Positions 8,580 to 18,066 of a DNA stretch of 64,000 nt are shown here, one piece after another. Location of the stretch: NCBI RefSeq assembly GCF_013318015.2, contig NZ_CP115841.1, forward strand, positions 558,001 through 622,000, given 5' to 3'. The notes under the pieces are model-generated. The model was not told the origin of the DNA, ran no database searches, and was given only the letters and a program-made list of their open reading frames with translations. Source of the stretch: Agrobacterium tumefaciens. Lineage in GTDB: Bacteria; Pseudomonadota; Alphaproteobacteria; Rhizobiales; Rhizobiaceae. Each line of letters begins with the position of its first letter. The stretch's first letter is position 1. Position numbers and translations under genes: made by a program.

Positions 8580-8596
8580 TTAACGGATCATTAACC
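8580..8596 (+). promoter_or_regulatory. CtrA binding box (TTAA-N7-TTAACC)
   Basis: TTAA at 8580-8583, seven bases, then TTAACC at 8591-8596: an exact match to the CtrA consensus TTAA-N7-TTAAC. It lies in the 550-base region between the DUF2336 gene (minus) and a 62-codon gene (plus, start 8850) and could serve either. The rest of 8304-8849 shows no supportable gene. Confidence 0.7.
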
Positions 8597-8849
8597 TCTG
8601 TCTGTTTCTAATTTCATGGGCAGTATTAGGATTCCATGTTATTCTGATTGATAGAATAATTTCGAAAATGGCATGCCGAAGCCTTGATATGCGCACGACA
8701 CCTTGCAAAATCGCCATCGATTTTTGGGTCGTGCGAAAACCAGTCTGTGGGCTGGATTATGCGCAATGTGATGGTGTTGAAATTCCCGACGCAAGACGAG
8801 GCTTGCGCGGTTCCCATGGGCAACATTGACTCCCGAAGAGGAGACGAGC

Positions 8850-9038
8850 ATGGCAGTTATTATTCCAATCGCCGAAGCCCGACGAAGCCTGCGCCCGGCC
8901 GGAATGTCCGGCAAGGTTATGGGCCCGGCAAAGGTCGTGCTGTTTACCGGCGTGCGTTATGAAAAACGCGATACGGAACCGGCTGGCAAGGATGCGCGCA
9001 AGCGCAAGCCCGCACCGGAAACCGCCTTCAAATCCTGA
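8850..9038 (+). CDS. Small conserved-type hypothetical protein
   Basis: A 62-residue basic protein (MAVIIPIAEARRSLRPAG...) ending in a Lys/Arg/Pro-rich tail. AGAGGAGACGAGC precedes the ATG, a strong ribosome binding site, which is the main argument that it is real. The short internal stretch KVVLFTGVRYEK looks like a beta strand. No family recognised. It is downstream of the CtrA-type box at 8580. Confidence 0.6.
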   Translation: MAVIIPIAEARRSLRPAGMSGKVMGPAKVVLFTGVRYEKRDTEPAGKDARKRKPAPETAFKS

Positions 9039-9058
9039 TTACGCTTGATTGACCGGCG

Positions 9059-9607
9059 CTATTTCCAGGGTGTCGGCTGACATTTCGCCTCGTTCAGGAA
9101 CCGTTCCGCTTCTTCCCCGAAGCTCGGCTGCGGCACCATGGTCCGCAACACCACATACCCTTCCGTCTGATCCGATTCCGCCAGAATGGCCTGTGAAAGC
9201 GATGGCGGCTGCGCCTTGCGAATGGCCGCGATCTGCACCGAATCCGCCACCAGAATATCCATCACCCCGCCTGCGGACGTGCGGTCGTTCATGCTGAACA
9301 CCTCGTTCGACGCCTTGTCGTAAACCGCGACCGACCAGAAGGGCACCGCGCCGATGGCCGTCAGTCTGACGGGCTTTTCCTCGATATTGAAGGTGCAGAC
9401 GGCAACCCGCATGAAGGGATCGCCGCTTCCCAGTGTCTTTTTCTCCGTCGTCTCTTCGAGAAGATGAAACTGATGCGGCTTACCTTCCGCCACCGCTCGG
9501 GTATAGGCGTCGCGATTGCTGAAATGCGGTATCGCCAGAAGAATGACAACATGCAGCACGGCGGCGGCGACAAGGCCGGTGAGGATGGCGAGGAGGGTCC
9601 TAAGCAT
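9059..9607 (-). CDS. DUF1254 domain-containing membrane protein
   Basis: A 182-residue protein with one N-terminal membrane segment (about 2-24) and a periplasmic domain fitting DUF1254, including WSVAVYDKASNEVFSMNDRT. Function unknown. The start overlaps the stop of the DUF1214 gene by eight bases, so the two are translationally coupled. The pair is common in rhizobia, and in larger homologues the two domains occur in one protein. Confidence 0.75.
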   Translation of the reverse strand: MLRTLLAILTGLVAAAVLHVVILLAIPHFSNRDAYTRAVAEGKPHQFHLLEETTEKKTLGSGDPFMRVAVCTFNIEEKPVRLTAIGAVPFWSVAVYDKASNEVFSMNDRTSAGGVMDILVADSVQIAAIRKAQPPSLSQAILAESDQTEGYVVLRTMVPQPSFGEEAERFLNEAKCQPTPWK

Positions 9608-10187
9608 TGCCACACCCCAGCTTGCGGATTTGCGGCATGGCGATATCGATAAGGCCGGAACTGCCGGCAACCGGCGTGTCGAGCAGCGTCATGACCAGCT
9701 TGAATGTCTGCCCCTGCGGCACGGCCAGCCAGTTATAGGTCTGGGCATCGGGTGCAATGGTGATGTCGATGCCGCCATCGGCGCTGCGCAGCAGCGTGCG
9801 CGAATTGAGCGCAAACGGTCGTCCGGCATCTTCCGCCAGAACATTGCCCTGCTGGTCGGCGGTATAGAGCGTCCAAAACCGCGAGGGCGGCACGGCGCCC
9901 GCCAGCTGGTAACGGCATTCGCCGGTCAGGCGCTGGCCGTCGCTGTCGACGGAGGCGGTGAAGGCCAGCCCCTCGGCCGTTCCATAAAGCAGCTTGCCGG
10001 CATCGGCGCGGTGCGACTTGGCGTAGGGATCGGCCTCGATCGTCTGCGCTTCCGGAAAGGCATCCCATGAGCCGATGCGGATCGAGCCGAAGCCGGATGT
10101 CGCCTCAAGTGCTGCCAGCGTCGCGGCAATGCCGCCGCCAAAGGCGATCAATAGGGCGATGCCGACAAAGAATGGAACTCGAAACAC
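9600..10187 (-). CDS. DUF1214 domain-containing membrane protein
   Basis: 195 residues from the GTG at 10187, the codon that starts just ahead of the membrane segment (about 4-26). The rest matches DUF1214: DPYAKSHRADAGKLL, GEGLAF-like and CRYQLAGAVPPSRFWTLY. Function unknown. The open frame runs far upstream, but that part is antisense to the M20 peptidase gene and is not coding. Operon partner of the DUF1254 gene. Confidence 0.75.
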   Translation of the reverse strand: MFRVPFFVGIALLIAFGGGIAATLAALEATSGFGSIRIGSWDAFPEAQTIEADPYAKSHRADAGKLLYGTAEGLAFTASVDSDGQRLTGECRYQLAGAVPPSRFWTLYTADQQGNVLAEDAGRPFALNSRTLLRSADGGIDITIAPDAQTYNWLAVPQGQTFKLVMTLLDTPVAGSSGLIDIAMPQIRKLGCGNA

Positions 10188-10295
10188 GCTGTTTTCCCGT
10201 TTTTGAACAGGTCGAGGACTATCACTGATTCCCTGTTTGGAAAATGGTACGCCTTGTTTAGTCTTGATGGAAATGACCAGAAGAGGGATTCCACC

Positions 10296-11684
10296 ATGTC
10301 GCGACAAGCCGCCATCGACCACGCCACCCGCTTTTTCGACGATGGCAGGTTCGAGCAGGACTTGGCGCGGCGCGTTTCGCTGCGCACCGAAAGCCAGGAT
10401 AAGGCGCGCGGTGCCGAGCTGGCGCTCTATCTGGAGCGCGAGATGCAGCCCGCTTTCACCGCCATAGGGTTTTCCTGCACGATCCTGCGCGACCCGGCGG
10501 CGGATTTGCCGTTTCTGATCGCCGAACGTTTCGAGGGTGAAAATCTGCCGACCGTGCTGGGTTATGGCCACGGCGATGTGGTGCGCGGTCTTGACGACGG
10601 CTGGCCAGAAGGCCTTTCGCCTTTCGTGATGTCCGAGCGCAATGGCAGGTGGTACGGGCGCGGCACCGCCGACAACAAGGGGCAGCATTCGGTCAACATG
10701 GCGGCGCTGAAAGCGGTGCTGGAGACGCGTGGAAGACTTGGGTTCAACGCCAAATATCTGATCGAGATGGGCGAGGAGAGGGGTTCTCCCGGCTTGAGGG
10801 AAGTTTGCCGGGACTATAGCGAGCGGCTGAAAGCCGATCTTCTGATCGCCTCCGACGGCCCGCGCCTGAATGCGGAGCGGCCGACCGTTTTTCTCGGTGC
10901 GCGCGGCGGCATTACCTTTGATCTGGTGATCGAGGCGCGGGAAGGCGGCCATCATTCCGGCAATTGGGGCGGGGCGCTGTCCAATCCCGGCGTGCAGCTG
11001 GCGCATGCCATGGCAAGCCTCGTTGGCCCATCCGGGCAGATCCGCGTGCCCGAACTGGTGCCCGACGAACTGCCGCAGGCGGTGCGTGACGCGCTTGCCG
11101 ATTGCGAGATCGATGGCGGCCCGGATGGTCCGAAAATCGATCCTGACTGGGGCGAGCCCGGCCTTTCCACCGCCGAGCGTGTGTTCGGCTGGTGTGCGCT
11201 GGAGGTGCTGGCCTTCGAGACCGGCAATCCGCGCGCGCCGGTCAATGCCATTCCGCCACGGGCATGGGCGCGGCTGCAATTGCGCTTCGTTGTCGGCATC
11301 GATCCGGAAGCGGTGCTGCCCGCCATCCGCCGCCATCTCGACCGGCAGGGGTTCAGCATGGTTCGGATCGTACCCGCCGGCGACGAGATTTTCCGCGCCA
11401 CGCGGCTTGATCCGCAGGACCCATGGGTCGGCTTCACTCTGAGTTCCATGGCCCGCACGACGGGCAAGAAACCGGCACTTCTTCCCAATCTGGGTGGCTC
11501 GCTGCCCAACGATATCTTTGCCGATATACTGAAACTGCGCACCATCTGGGTGCCGCATTCTTATCCCGGCTGCTCGCAGCATGCGCCGAACGAACATCTG
11601 CCGAAAGAGATTGCCCGCGAAGCGCTTGCCATCATGGCCGGGCTTTACTGGGACCTCGGAGAGGGAGATACCCCTCCGCTTTAA
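10296..11684 (+). CDS. M20 family metallopeptidase
   Basis: 462 residues, cytoplasmic. Zinc-peptidase features of the M20/ArgE/DapE/CPG2 group: H92 in YGHGDV, D126 in GRGTADNKGQ, and E160-E161 in EMGEERGSPG as the general base and metal ligand. A dimerisation-type insert follows, from about residue 200. It probably hydrolyses a dipeptide or an acylated amino acid; substrate cannot be read. The start at 10296 follows AGAGGG; the open frame extends upstream without a ribosome binding site. It ends in a four-base convergent overlap with the LysE gene. Confidence 0.85.
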   Translation: MSRQAAIDHATRFFDDGRFEQDLARRVSLRTESQDKARGAELALYLEREMQPAFTAIGFSCTILRDPAADLPFLIAERFEGENLPTVLGYGHGDVVRGLDDGWPEGLSPFVMSERNGRWYGRGTADNKGQHSVNMAALKAVLETRGRLGFNAKYLIEMGEERGSPGLREVCRDYSERLKADLLIASDGPRLNAERPTVFLGARGGITFDLVIEAREGGHHSGNWGGALSNPGVQLAHAMASLVGPSGQIRVPELVPDELPQAVRDALADCEIDGGPDGPKIDPDWGEPGLSTAERVFGWCALEVLAFETGNPRAPVNAIPPRAWARLQLRFVVGIDPEAVLPAIRRHLDRQGFSMVRIVPAGDEIFRATRLDPQDPWVGFTLSSMARTTGKKPALLPNLGGSLPNDIFADILKLRTIWVPHSYPGCSQHAPNEHLPKEIAREALAIMAGLYWDLGEGDTPPL

Positions 11685-12289
11685 GCTCCCATGACCAGCT
11701 TGAAGGCGATGGCCCACATGGTGAAGGCGATAACCCCTTCGAGGATGCGCCAGGCGGACGGCTTTTCGAAGATCGGGCGCAGCCAGCGCGCGCCGTAACC
11801 CAGCGAAAAGAAGAACAGCAGGGAGCCGGTGGCGGCACCCGCCGCGAAGGTTTTTTCAAAGCCGGGAAATTGCGTGGAGATGGTGCCGAGCAACACGACG
11901 GTATCGAGATAGACATGTGGGTTGAGAAAGGTCAGCGCCAGGCAAATGGCAAGCGTCTGCCAGAGGCTCGCCTCCCGCCTTTCCGCCACCGAAAGCACCT
12001 CCGACGAACGCAGGGCCGAATGTAGGCTTTTCGCGCCATACCAGATGAGAAACGCCGCACCGGCATACCGCATGATGGGATCGAGTGCCGGCATGACGGC
12101 GCTTATCCGCTGAAAACCGAAGACGCCGACGGTGATCAGCAGCGCATCGGAAATTGCGCAGGTGGCACAGACGGCAAAGACATGGGAGCGCGCCAGCCCC
12201 TGCTTTAGAACGAAAGCATTCTGCGCGCCGATGGCAACGATGAGGCTGAGACCCATCGTCAGGCCGGTGAAGAAGATCTGAATGTCCAT
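11681..12289 (-). CDS. LysE/ArgO family amino acid exporter
   Basis: A 202-residue inner-membrane protein with about six hydrophobic segments. The N-terminal GLSLIVAIGAQNAFVLKQGL and the central LTFLNPHVYLDTVVLLG are hallmarks of the LysE/ArgO group, which exports basic amino acids such as arginine or lysine. It is divergent from an ArgP-like LysR gene, the classic arrangement in which the regulator activates the exporter. A 17-base palindrome in the shared region is a candidate operator. Confidence 0.88.
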   Translation of the reverse strand: MDIQIFFTGLTMGLSLIVAIGAQNAFVLKQGLARSHVFAVCATCAISDALLITVGVFGFQRISAVMPALDPIMRYAGAAFLIWYGAKSLHSALRSSEVLSVAERREASLWQTLAICLALTFLNPHVYLDTVVLLGTISTQFPGFEKTFAAGAATGSLLFFFSLGYGARWLRPIFEKPSAWRILEGVIAFTMWAIAFKLVMGA

Positions 12290-12374
12290 GCTGGCTGCTG
12301 CCTTTTGTCTCTGCCTGTGCGGATGGATGATGCCACCGCTTCCAGACCGAGTGCTTTGATATTTCCCTCACATG

Positions 12375-12391
12375 GTTTAATCAAATTAAAC
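12375..12391. promoter_or_regulatory. Palindrome between exporter and ArgP-like regulator, candidate operator
   Basis: GTTTAAT, CAA, ATTAAAC: a perfect 7-3-7 inverted repeat 86 bases upstream of the exporter start, in an AT-rich stretch. LysR regulators bind such dyads upstream of the divergent target gene. Assignment to this regulator is inferred from position. Confidence 0.5.
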
Positions 12392-12472
12392 AAACTCAGT
12401 TCAAGTAAGTAAAACTAATGACGGGCAAAAACTATGCGACAGGGCGATTTCATGTGCGGGCACCTCGCCTGA

Positions 12473-12505
12473 CCCTCATTCCTGTGACAAGGACAGGAAT
12501 GAGGG
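12473..12505. repeat. Intergenic palindromic repeat, family A (copy 2, best preserved)
   Basis: A perfect 13-base inverted repeat (CCCTCATTCCTGT and complement) with the loop GACAAGG. It lies 80 bases before the LysR start. Related copies occur at 6881, 27696 and, as a composite, 34288-34403. Confidence 0.75.
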
Positions 12506-12583
12506 AAGAGGAGAGTGCTACTGCTACTGCCCGGACGCTTCCCGCCAACCACGCCCATATCAATCTTTACAAGGAGGCCTGTG

Positions 12584-13483
12584 ATGCTGGACTATCCTTC
12601 CATGCGCGCCGTGGCGCTCGTGGCCCAGACTGGCAGCTTTGAGAAGGCGGCACAGGTGCTGTGTGTCACGCCCTCGGCCGTTTCCCAGCGTATCAAGCAG
12701 CTGGAGGAGCGCCTCGGCGTGGTGCTGATCGTGCGCGGTAATCCTTGCATGGCGACGGAAAAGGGCGAGTGGCTCTGCCGGCACATGGACCATGTCGGCA
12801 TGCTGGAAACCGAACTGTTCCGGCAGCTTCCGGTTCTTTCGGAAGCGGGCGCGGCGGCAGAGCGTGTCACACTCAACATTGCCACCAATGCCGATAGTCT
12901 CGGCACATGGTTTCTCGACGCGGTTTCGAAATTCACCGGTGGCAGCGACTATCTCGTCAACATCGCGGTGGACGATCAGGACCATACGGTGGAATGGCTG
13001 CGCGGGGGCAGGGTGCTCGCCGCCGTCACCGCCCATGCCAAGCCTGTGCAGGGCTGCCGGGTCTTGGCTCTCGGTGTGCTCAGATATCACGCCACCGCCA
13101 GCCCGGCTTTCATGGCGCGCCATTTCTCCGATGGCGTCACGCCCGCCACGCTTGCCCGCGCGCCGGGGCTTACCTTCAACCAGAAGGACAGGCTGCAGGC
13201 CAGCTGGATCAAAAAAGCGCTGGGTGAGGATATATCCTATCCCACCCACTGGCTGCCCTCGACCGACGGTTTCGTGAAGGCAAGTCTTGCCGGCATGGGC
13301 TGGGGCCTTAACCCGGTGCAGCTGGTGGGAGAGCACCTTGAGGCGGGGCGGCTTGTGGAAGTCGTTCCCGGCACGCCGCTCGATATCCCGCTTTACTGGC
13401 AGGTCAATCGGCTCGCCGCTGAACGCCTCGGCACGCTCACCGCCCATGTGGTGGAAACAGCACGGGCGGCGCTTCTTTCCTGA
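12584..13483 (+). CDS. LysR family regulator, ArgP/LysG-like
   Basis: 299 residues: an N-terminal winged helix-turn-helix (about 4-62; SFEKAAQVLCVTPSAVSQRIKQLEERLG) and a C-terminal effector-binding domain. The start MLDYPSMRAVALVAQTGSFE and the segment GWGLNPVQLV are typical of the ArgP/LysG/IciA group that activates LysE or ArgO exporters in response to basic amino acids. AAGGAGG at 12571-12577 is a near-perfect ribosome binding site for this ATG. It is divergent from the exporter gene. Confidence 0.88.
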   Translation: MLDYPSMRAVALVAQTGSFEKAAQVLCVTPSAVSQRIKQLEERLGVVLIVRGNPCMATEKGEWLCRHMDHVGMLETELFRQLPVLSEAGAAAERVTLNIATNADSLGTWFLDAVSKFTGGSDYLVNIAVDDQDHTVEWLRGGRVLAAVTAHAKPVQGCRVLALGVLRYHATASPAFMARHFSDGVTPATLARAPGLTFNQKDRLQASWIKKALGEDISYPTHWLPSTDGFVKASLAGMGWGLNPVQLVGEHLEAGRLVEVVPGTPLDIPLYWQVNRLAAERLGTLTAHVVETARAALLS

Positions 13484-13489
13484 GGCAGA

Positions 13490-13948
13490 TCAAATAGTCT
13501 GCCATTCGCTCCAGTTCAACACGCGCGGAATCTGCGGTTTTGCTTCGCCGCCAAGAAACGCGATATATTCAAGCGAGTGGCCGTCGGGATCCTTGAAATA
13601 GACGCTGGCTGCCGGCATCCATGGAAAGACGACGGGCTCGTCGATCTCCTTTTCGCCGTCAAAACCGAGCGGCGTTACGCCGTTCCGGCGTAGATAGTCC
13701 GGTGCGGCGAGAAGCTGATCAAAATCGACGCTGAAGGCGATGTGCAGTCTCATATTGATGGGTGCGGACTGGATGGACCATAGGCCAAGCATCGAATGCC
13801 CACGTTCGCCGGTCCAGAAGAACGCCACATTCCGTTCAGGGAATCGTTGTGCCAGCTCCAGGCCGACAACATTACGATAAAACTCAACCGAGCGTTCCAG
13901 GTTCGAAACCGTCAAATGCGTCTCGAACAATGCTTTTACTTTCACCAT
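13490..13948 (-). CDS. VOC family metalloprotein (glyoxalase/antibiotic resistance fold)
   Basis: 152 residues with two beta-alpha-beta-beta-beta modules. Likely metal ligands H11 (FETHLTVS), H69 (MRLHIAF) and E127 (HSLEYIAFL) match the H-H-E spacing of FosA/FosX-type and glyoxalase-type members, and VYFKDPDGHSLEY is the usual end of the second module. Substrate is unknown; drug inactivation or binding, or dioxygenase activity, are all possible. It has a SoxR-box-like promoter 60-90 bases upstream, which points to a role under redox-cycling stress. Confidence 0.8.
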   Translation of the reverse strand: MVKVKALFETHLTVSNLERSVEFYRNVVGLELAQRFPERNVAFFWTGERGHSMLGLWSIQSAPINMRLHIAFSVDFDQLLAAPDYLRRNGVTPLGFDGEKEIDEPVVFPWMPAASVYFKDPDGHSLEYIAFLGGEAKPQIPRVLNWSEWQTI

Positions 13949-14007
13949 TTCCTGTCCTCAATTGCCTTAGCGCTGCGCCTTTCGGGCATTCGCTTTCTTG
14001 CAACCGG

Positions 14008-14038
14008 ACTGTGCAACCTCAACCATGATTGAGGTCAA
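14008..14038 (-). promoter_or_regulatory. SoxR-box-like promoter of the VOC gene
   Basis: Minus strand: TTGACC (14038-14033), a 19-base spacer, then CACAGT (14013-14008). The spacer region holds the inverted repeat ACCTCAA-N6-TTGAGGT (14016-14035). The SoxR operator consensus is ACCTCAAG-N4-CTTGAGGT in a 19-base spacer, so the geometry and both outer arms match. The VOC start is 60 bases downstream. SoxR itself is not in this window. Confidence 0.75.
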
Positions 14039-14129
14039 GCGCCAAATGTGGATTTTTCTAAAGCCGAGTGCAGGCAGCAATCTGGAGGGAAAAACGCCTT
14101 CAGCATTATGAGCCAAGGTTGCCAAGCCG

Positions 14130-16325
14130 TCACCGCCGGGCCGCATCCCCCGGGCCATCCCGCAACGACGCATCCGCAACCTTTTGCGTCGTGACGGTCA
14201 AAGGCGCGGCTTCCTTCATCTTCTTGGCGATGGAACGGATGACGCGGGTTGCTTCGGCTGAGAGCGAGCGTGGGCGGGTGAGTGCCGGCATGGCAGGTGC
14301 AGCGGTGGCGGATGCGGCAGCGACCTGGGCCGAAGGCTGCGGGCGCGCGCCTGTCGGCAGCGGGTTCTGGATGCCGGGAATGGGGCGCAGCTCCATGCCT
14401 TGATGGGCGTAGTCCATAAGCCGCTTGAAGGTCATGGCGGGAAGCGCGCCGCCGGTCATGTTGTTCATCGGCGTGAAATCGTCGTTTCCGAACCAGACCG
14501 CCGTGGTGTAATTGCCGGTGAAGCCCACATACCAGGCGTCGCGGTAAGCCTGCGATGTGCCGGTCTTGCCGCCGGAAACGATGCCGTTTTCAAGCGCGCC
14601 GCGCCGGGCCGTTCCCATCACGGGAATGGTGACAAGCATCTGGTTCATCTTCGAATTGGCCTCTTCGGAAAGCACCCGCTTGGCGGGTTCCTCGTCACGG
14701 CCGAAATCGTAGAGAACCTTGCCCTCGTAATCCAGCACCTGCTCGATGCCGTGGCGGCGCGATTGCATGCCATCGGCCGGGAACACGGCATAGGCCGTCG
14801 CCTGGTCGAGAACCGTCAGTTCCGATGTGCCGAGCGGAATGGTCTTGTCGCTGCGCAGTGGCGTGGCGACGCCCATCGCCTTGGCGGTGTCGACGATCAC
14901 CTGCGTGCCGAGCACGTCTTTGGCGAGACGCACCGGCACGGTGTTGTAGGATTTGGCAAGCGCCACCTGCAACGTCACCTTGCCGGCGTAGGAGCGGCCA
15001 TAATTCTGCGGAGACCAGCCGCGCCAGGTCACGGGCGCGTCGGAAATCAGCGTCTCCGGCTTCATGCCCTTTTCCATGGCGGCCGAGTAGGTATAGACCT
15101 TGAAGGAGGATCCCGGCTGGCGCAGCGCCGCCGTCGCGCGGTTGAACTGGCTTTCGCCGTAGTCACGCCCGCCGACCATGGCGCGCAACGCGCCGCCGTT
15201 CTCGATCATCACCATCGCGCCCTGCTTGACGCGGTAGCCCTCGCCATACTCGCGCAGCTCCATTTCCATCGCCTGCTCGGCTGCCTGTTGCAGCCCCGTA
15301 TCGATGGTGGTGCGCACGACGACGGTATGGTCCTTGAACCTGCCCTGCGCCGCCAGCCGCTGTACCTCGTCAAACGCCCAGTCGAGGAAATAATCCGGGG
15401 CCTTCACATCGGCGCGGTCAATGACGGTGGCTGGATTGCGCCGCGCGCCGATCACCTGACCCTCGGTCATCAGCCCGCTCTGCACCAGGTTGGAAAGCAC
15501 GGTGTTGGCGCGCGCACGTGCGGCGGGCAGGTTGACATGCGGTGCGTATTTGGCCGGCGCCTTGAACAGGCCGGCGAGGATGGCGGATTCGGCAAGCGTG
15601 ACATCGGTCAGGTTCTTGCCGAAGTAAAATTGCGCCGCCGCTGCTGCCCCGAACGTGCCGCCGCCCATATAGGCGCGGTCGAGATAAAGGCTGAGGATTT
15701 CCTTCTTCGACATGTTGGCCTCGAGCCACAGGGCGAGGAAGGCTTCCTTGATCTTGCGCTCAAGCGAGCGCTCATTGGTAAGGAACAGGTTCTTGGCAAG
15801 CTGCTGCGTCAGCGTCGAGCCGCCCTGCACGACGCCGCCGGCGCGGGCATTCTCGCTCATGGCGCGTGCAAGGCCAATGAAATCGATGCCGAAATGGTCG
15901 AAGAAACGCCTGTCTTCGGTGGCCAGAACCGCCTTGATGAAATGATCCGGCATCTGGTCGATCGGGACGGAATCCTCATGGATGATGCCGCGATGGCCGA
16001 TGGTGTTGCCGTAACGGTCAAGGAAGGTCACGGCAAAATCACCGCGATAACGCCAGTCCTTCTTGGTCTCCTCAAAGGCGGGCATGGCAAGCGCCAGAAG
16101 AACGACACAGCCGGCCGTTCCGAAGGTCAGCGCGTCGCATGTCAGGTTGACGAGAAGCTTCTTCCAGCCGCGCACATGCAGTTTGCGCGAGGCAATGGTG
16201 ACGTCTTCCCAGAAATCCACCAGCCTTGCCGCAGCCGTCCACAGGCCGGAGTCGATAAAGCTATCGATTCTCAGCAGGATGTGCCGCTTTTTGCGACCGT
16301 TTTTATCGTCTTTTTCTTCCTGCAC
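14130..16325 (-). CDS. Class A penicillin-binding protein (PBP1 type)
   Basis: A bifunctional peptidoglycan synthase of 731 residues. One membrane anchor (about 66-84), a GT51 glycosyltransferase domain with E137 in ATEDRRFFDHFG and QGGSTLTQQLAKNLFL (167-182), then a transpeptidase domain with S406-SFK, SYN (459-461) and KTGT (587-590). The C-terminal tail is Pro/Ala-rich. Start is GTG at 16325 with AGGA 12 bases ahead. It is one of several PBP1 paralogues expected in Agrobacterium; which one cannot be decided by eye, so no symbol is given. Confidence 0.93.
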   Translation of the reverse strand: MQEEKDDKNGRKKRHILLRIDSFIDSGLWTAAARLVDFWEDVTIASRKLHVRGWKKLLVNLTCDALTFGTAGCVVLLALAMPAFEETKKDWRYRGDFAVTFLDRYGNTIGHRGIIHEDSVPIDQMPDHFIKAVLATEDRRFFDHFGIDFIGLARAMSENARAGGVVQGGSTLTQQLAKNLFLTNERSLERKIKEAFLALWLEANMSKKEILSLYLDRAYMGGGTFGAAAAAQFYFGKNLTDVTLAESAILAGLFKAPAKYAPHVNLPAARARANTVLSNLVQSGLMTEGQVIGARRNPATVIDRADVKAPDYFLDWAFDEVQRLAAQGRFKDHTVVVRTTIDTGLQQAAEQAMEMELREYGEGYRVKQGAMVMIENGGALRAMVGGRDYGESQFNRATAALRQPGSSFKVYTYSAAMEKGMKPETLISDAPVTWRGWSPQNYGRSYAGKVTLQVALAKSYNTVPVRLAKDVLGTQVIVDTAKAMGVATPLRSDKTIPLGTSELTVLDQATAYAVFPADGMQSRRHGIEQVLDYEGKVLYDFGRDEEPAKRVLSEEANSKMNQMLVTIPVMGTARRGALENGIVSGGKTGTSQAYRDAWYVGFTGNYTTAVWFGNDDFTPMNNMTGGALPAMTFKRLMDYAHQGMELRPIPGIQNPLPTGARPQPSAQVAAASATAAPAMPALTRPRSLSAEATRVIRSIAKKMKEAAPLTVTTQKVADASLRDGPGDAARR

Positions 16326-16580
16326 CTGGCGATGTTTTCCTGTTCAACGCAACGCGGATTGTCGATGTTTCTGCGCTTCATCCAATTCCGGACGCAAAAC
16401 CATGACATGGTTCTGCTGGAATTGCTTGACGCGGCGGCCTCTCGCGGGTCAATGACCCTTTGCCACTCGCCAAAATGCTAAAATATCGTACAAACCAGCC
16501 CTTGGCGATACGATATTAAGGATTAGGGATCGGTTAAACCTTGCCCTCCAAGAGATCAAAATGGAACGGAAATGTTAACG

Positions 16581-17060
16581 ATGAATGACGCGCCGTTCTG
16601 GAAAACCAAATCACTGGAAGAGATGAGTGGCCAGGAATGGGAAAGCCTGTGCGACGGCTGCGGCCTGTGCTGTCTGAACAAGCTGGAAGATTGGGACACC
16701 GGCGAAGTGGTGTTCACGTCGGTCCGCTGTCAGCTGCTCGACGGTGAAAGCTGTCGGTGCTCCGACTATGAGAACCGCCGCGCCACCGTGCCGGACTGTA
16801 TCCAGCTTGATTTGAAAAAGGTGCACGAAATCGGCTGGCTGCCGCCCACCTGCGCCTACGCGCTGGTACGCGATGGCAAGGATCTGTACTGGTGGCACTA
16901 TCTCGTCTCCGGCGACGTGAACACGGTGCATCAGGCCGGCATTTCCGCGCGCGGCCGCACCGTCAACGAGCTGGACGTGGAGGTTGACGATTTCGAGGAT
17001 TATGTGGTGGACTGGCCGCTCACAGTGGGTGAGACGGCGGGCGAAAAAGAGAATAGCTGA
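16581..17060 (+). CDS. YcgN family cysteine cluster protein (UPF0260)
   Basis: 159 residues, cytoplasmic. Cysteines at 24, 27, 30, 31, 50, 58, 60, 73 and 91, beginning [15 protein letters not shown], form the YcgN/YkgJ pattern that probably binds zinc or an Fe-S cluster. The N-terminal [11 protein letters not shown] fits the family start, so the ATG at 16581 was taken over the one at 16572. Function unknown. Confidence 0.85.
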   Translation: MNDAPFWKTKSLEEMSGQEWESLCDGCGLCCLNKLEDWDTGEVVFTSVRCQLLDGESCRCSDYENRRATVPDCIQLDLKKVHEIGWLPPTCAYALVRDGKDLYWWHYLVSGDVNTVHQAGISARGRTVNELDVEVDDFEDYVVDWPLTVGETAGEKENS

Positions 17061-17177
17061 CGGAAGTCGCCAATTTTCGTGTTGGTCCTATTCCTGCCCC
17101 ATCGTTTTCTTAAGGCATGTTTCGGAAGAACGGCATGCCTGAAACAAGGGCCGCCGTTCATCCATTCCGGCATATGA

Positions 17178-18032
<855 letters not shown>

Positions 18033-18066
18033 TTACACGGCTGACCAGCCCCAAGGAAAAGCGGAC

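Noticed and set aside
10188..11717. Upstream extension of the DUF1214 frame to 705 codons
   Set aside because: This part is antisense to the M20 peptidase gene, has no domain, and the GTG at 10187 begins directly before the membrane segment.
14400..16481. 693-codon open frame on the plus strand
   Set aside because: Antisense to the class A PBP gene; low-complexity His/Arg/Gly-rich translation without any motif.
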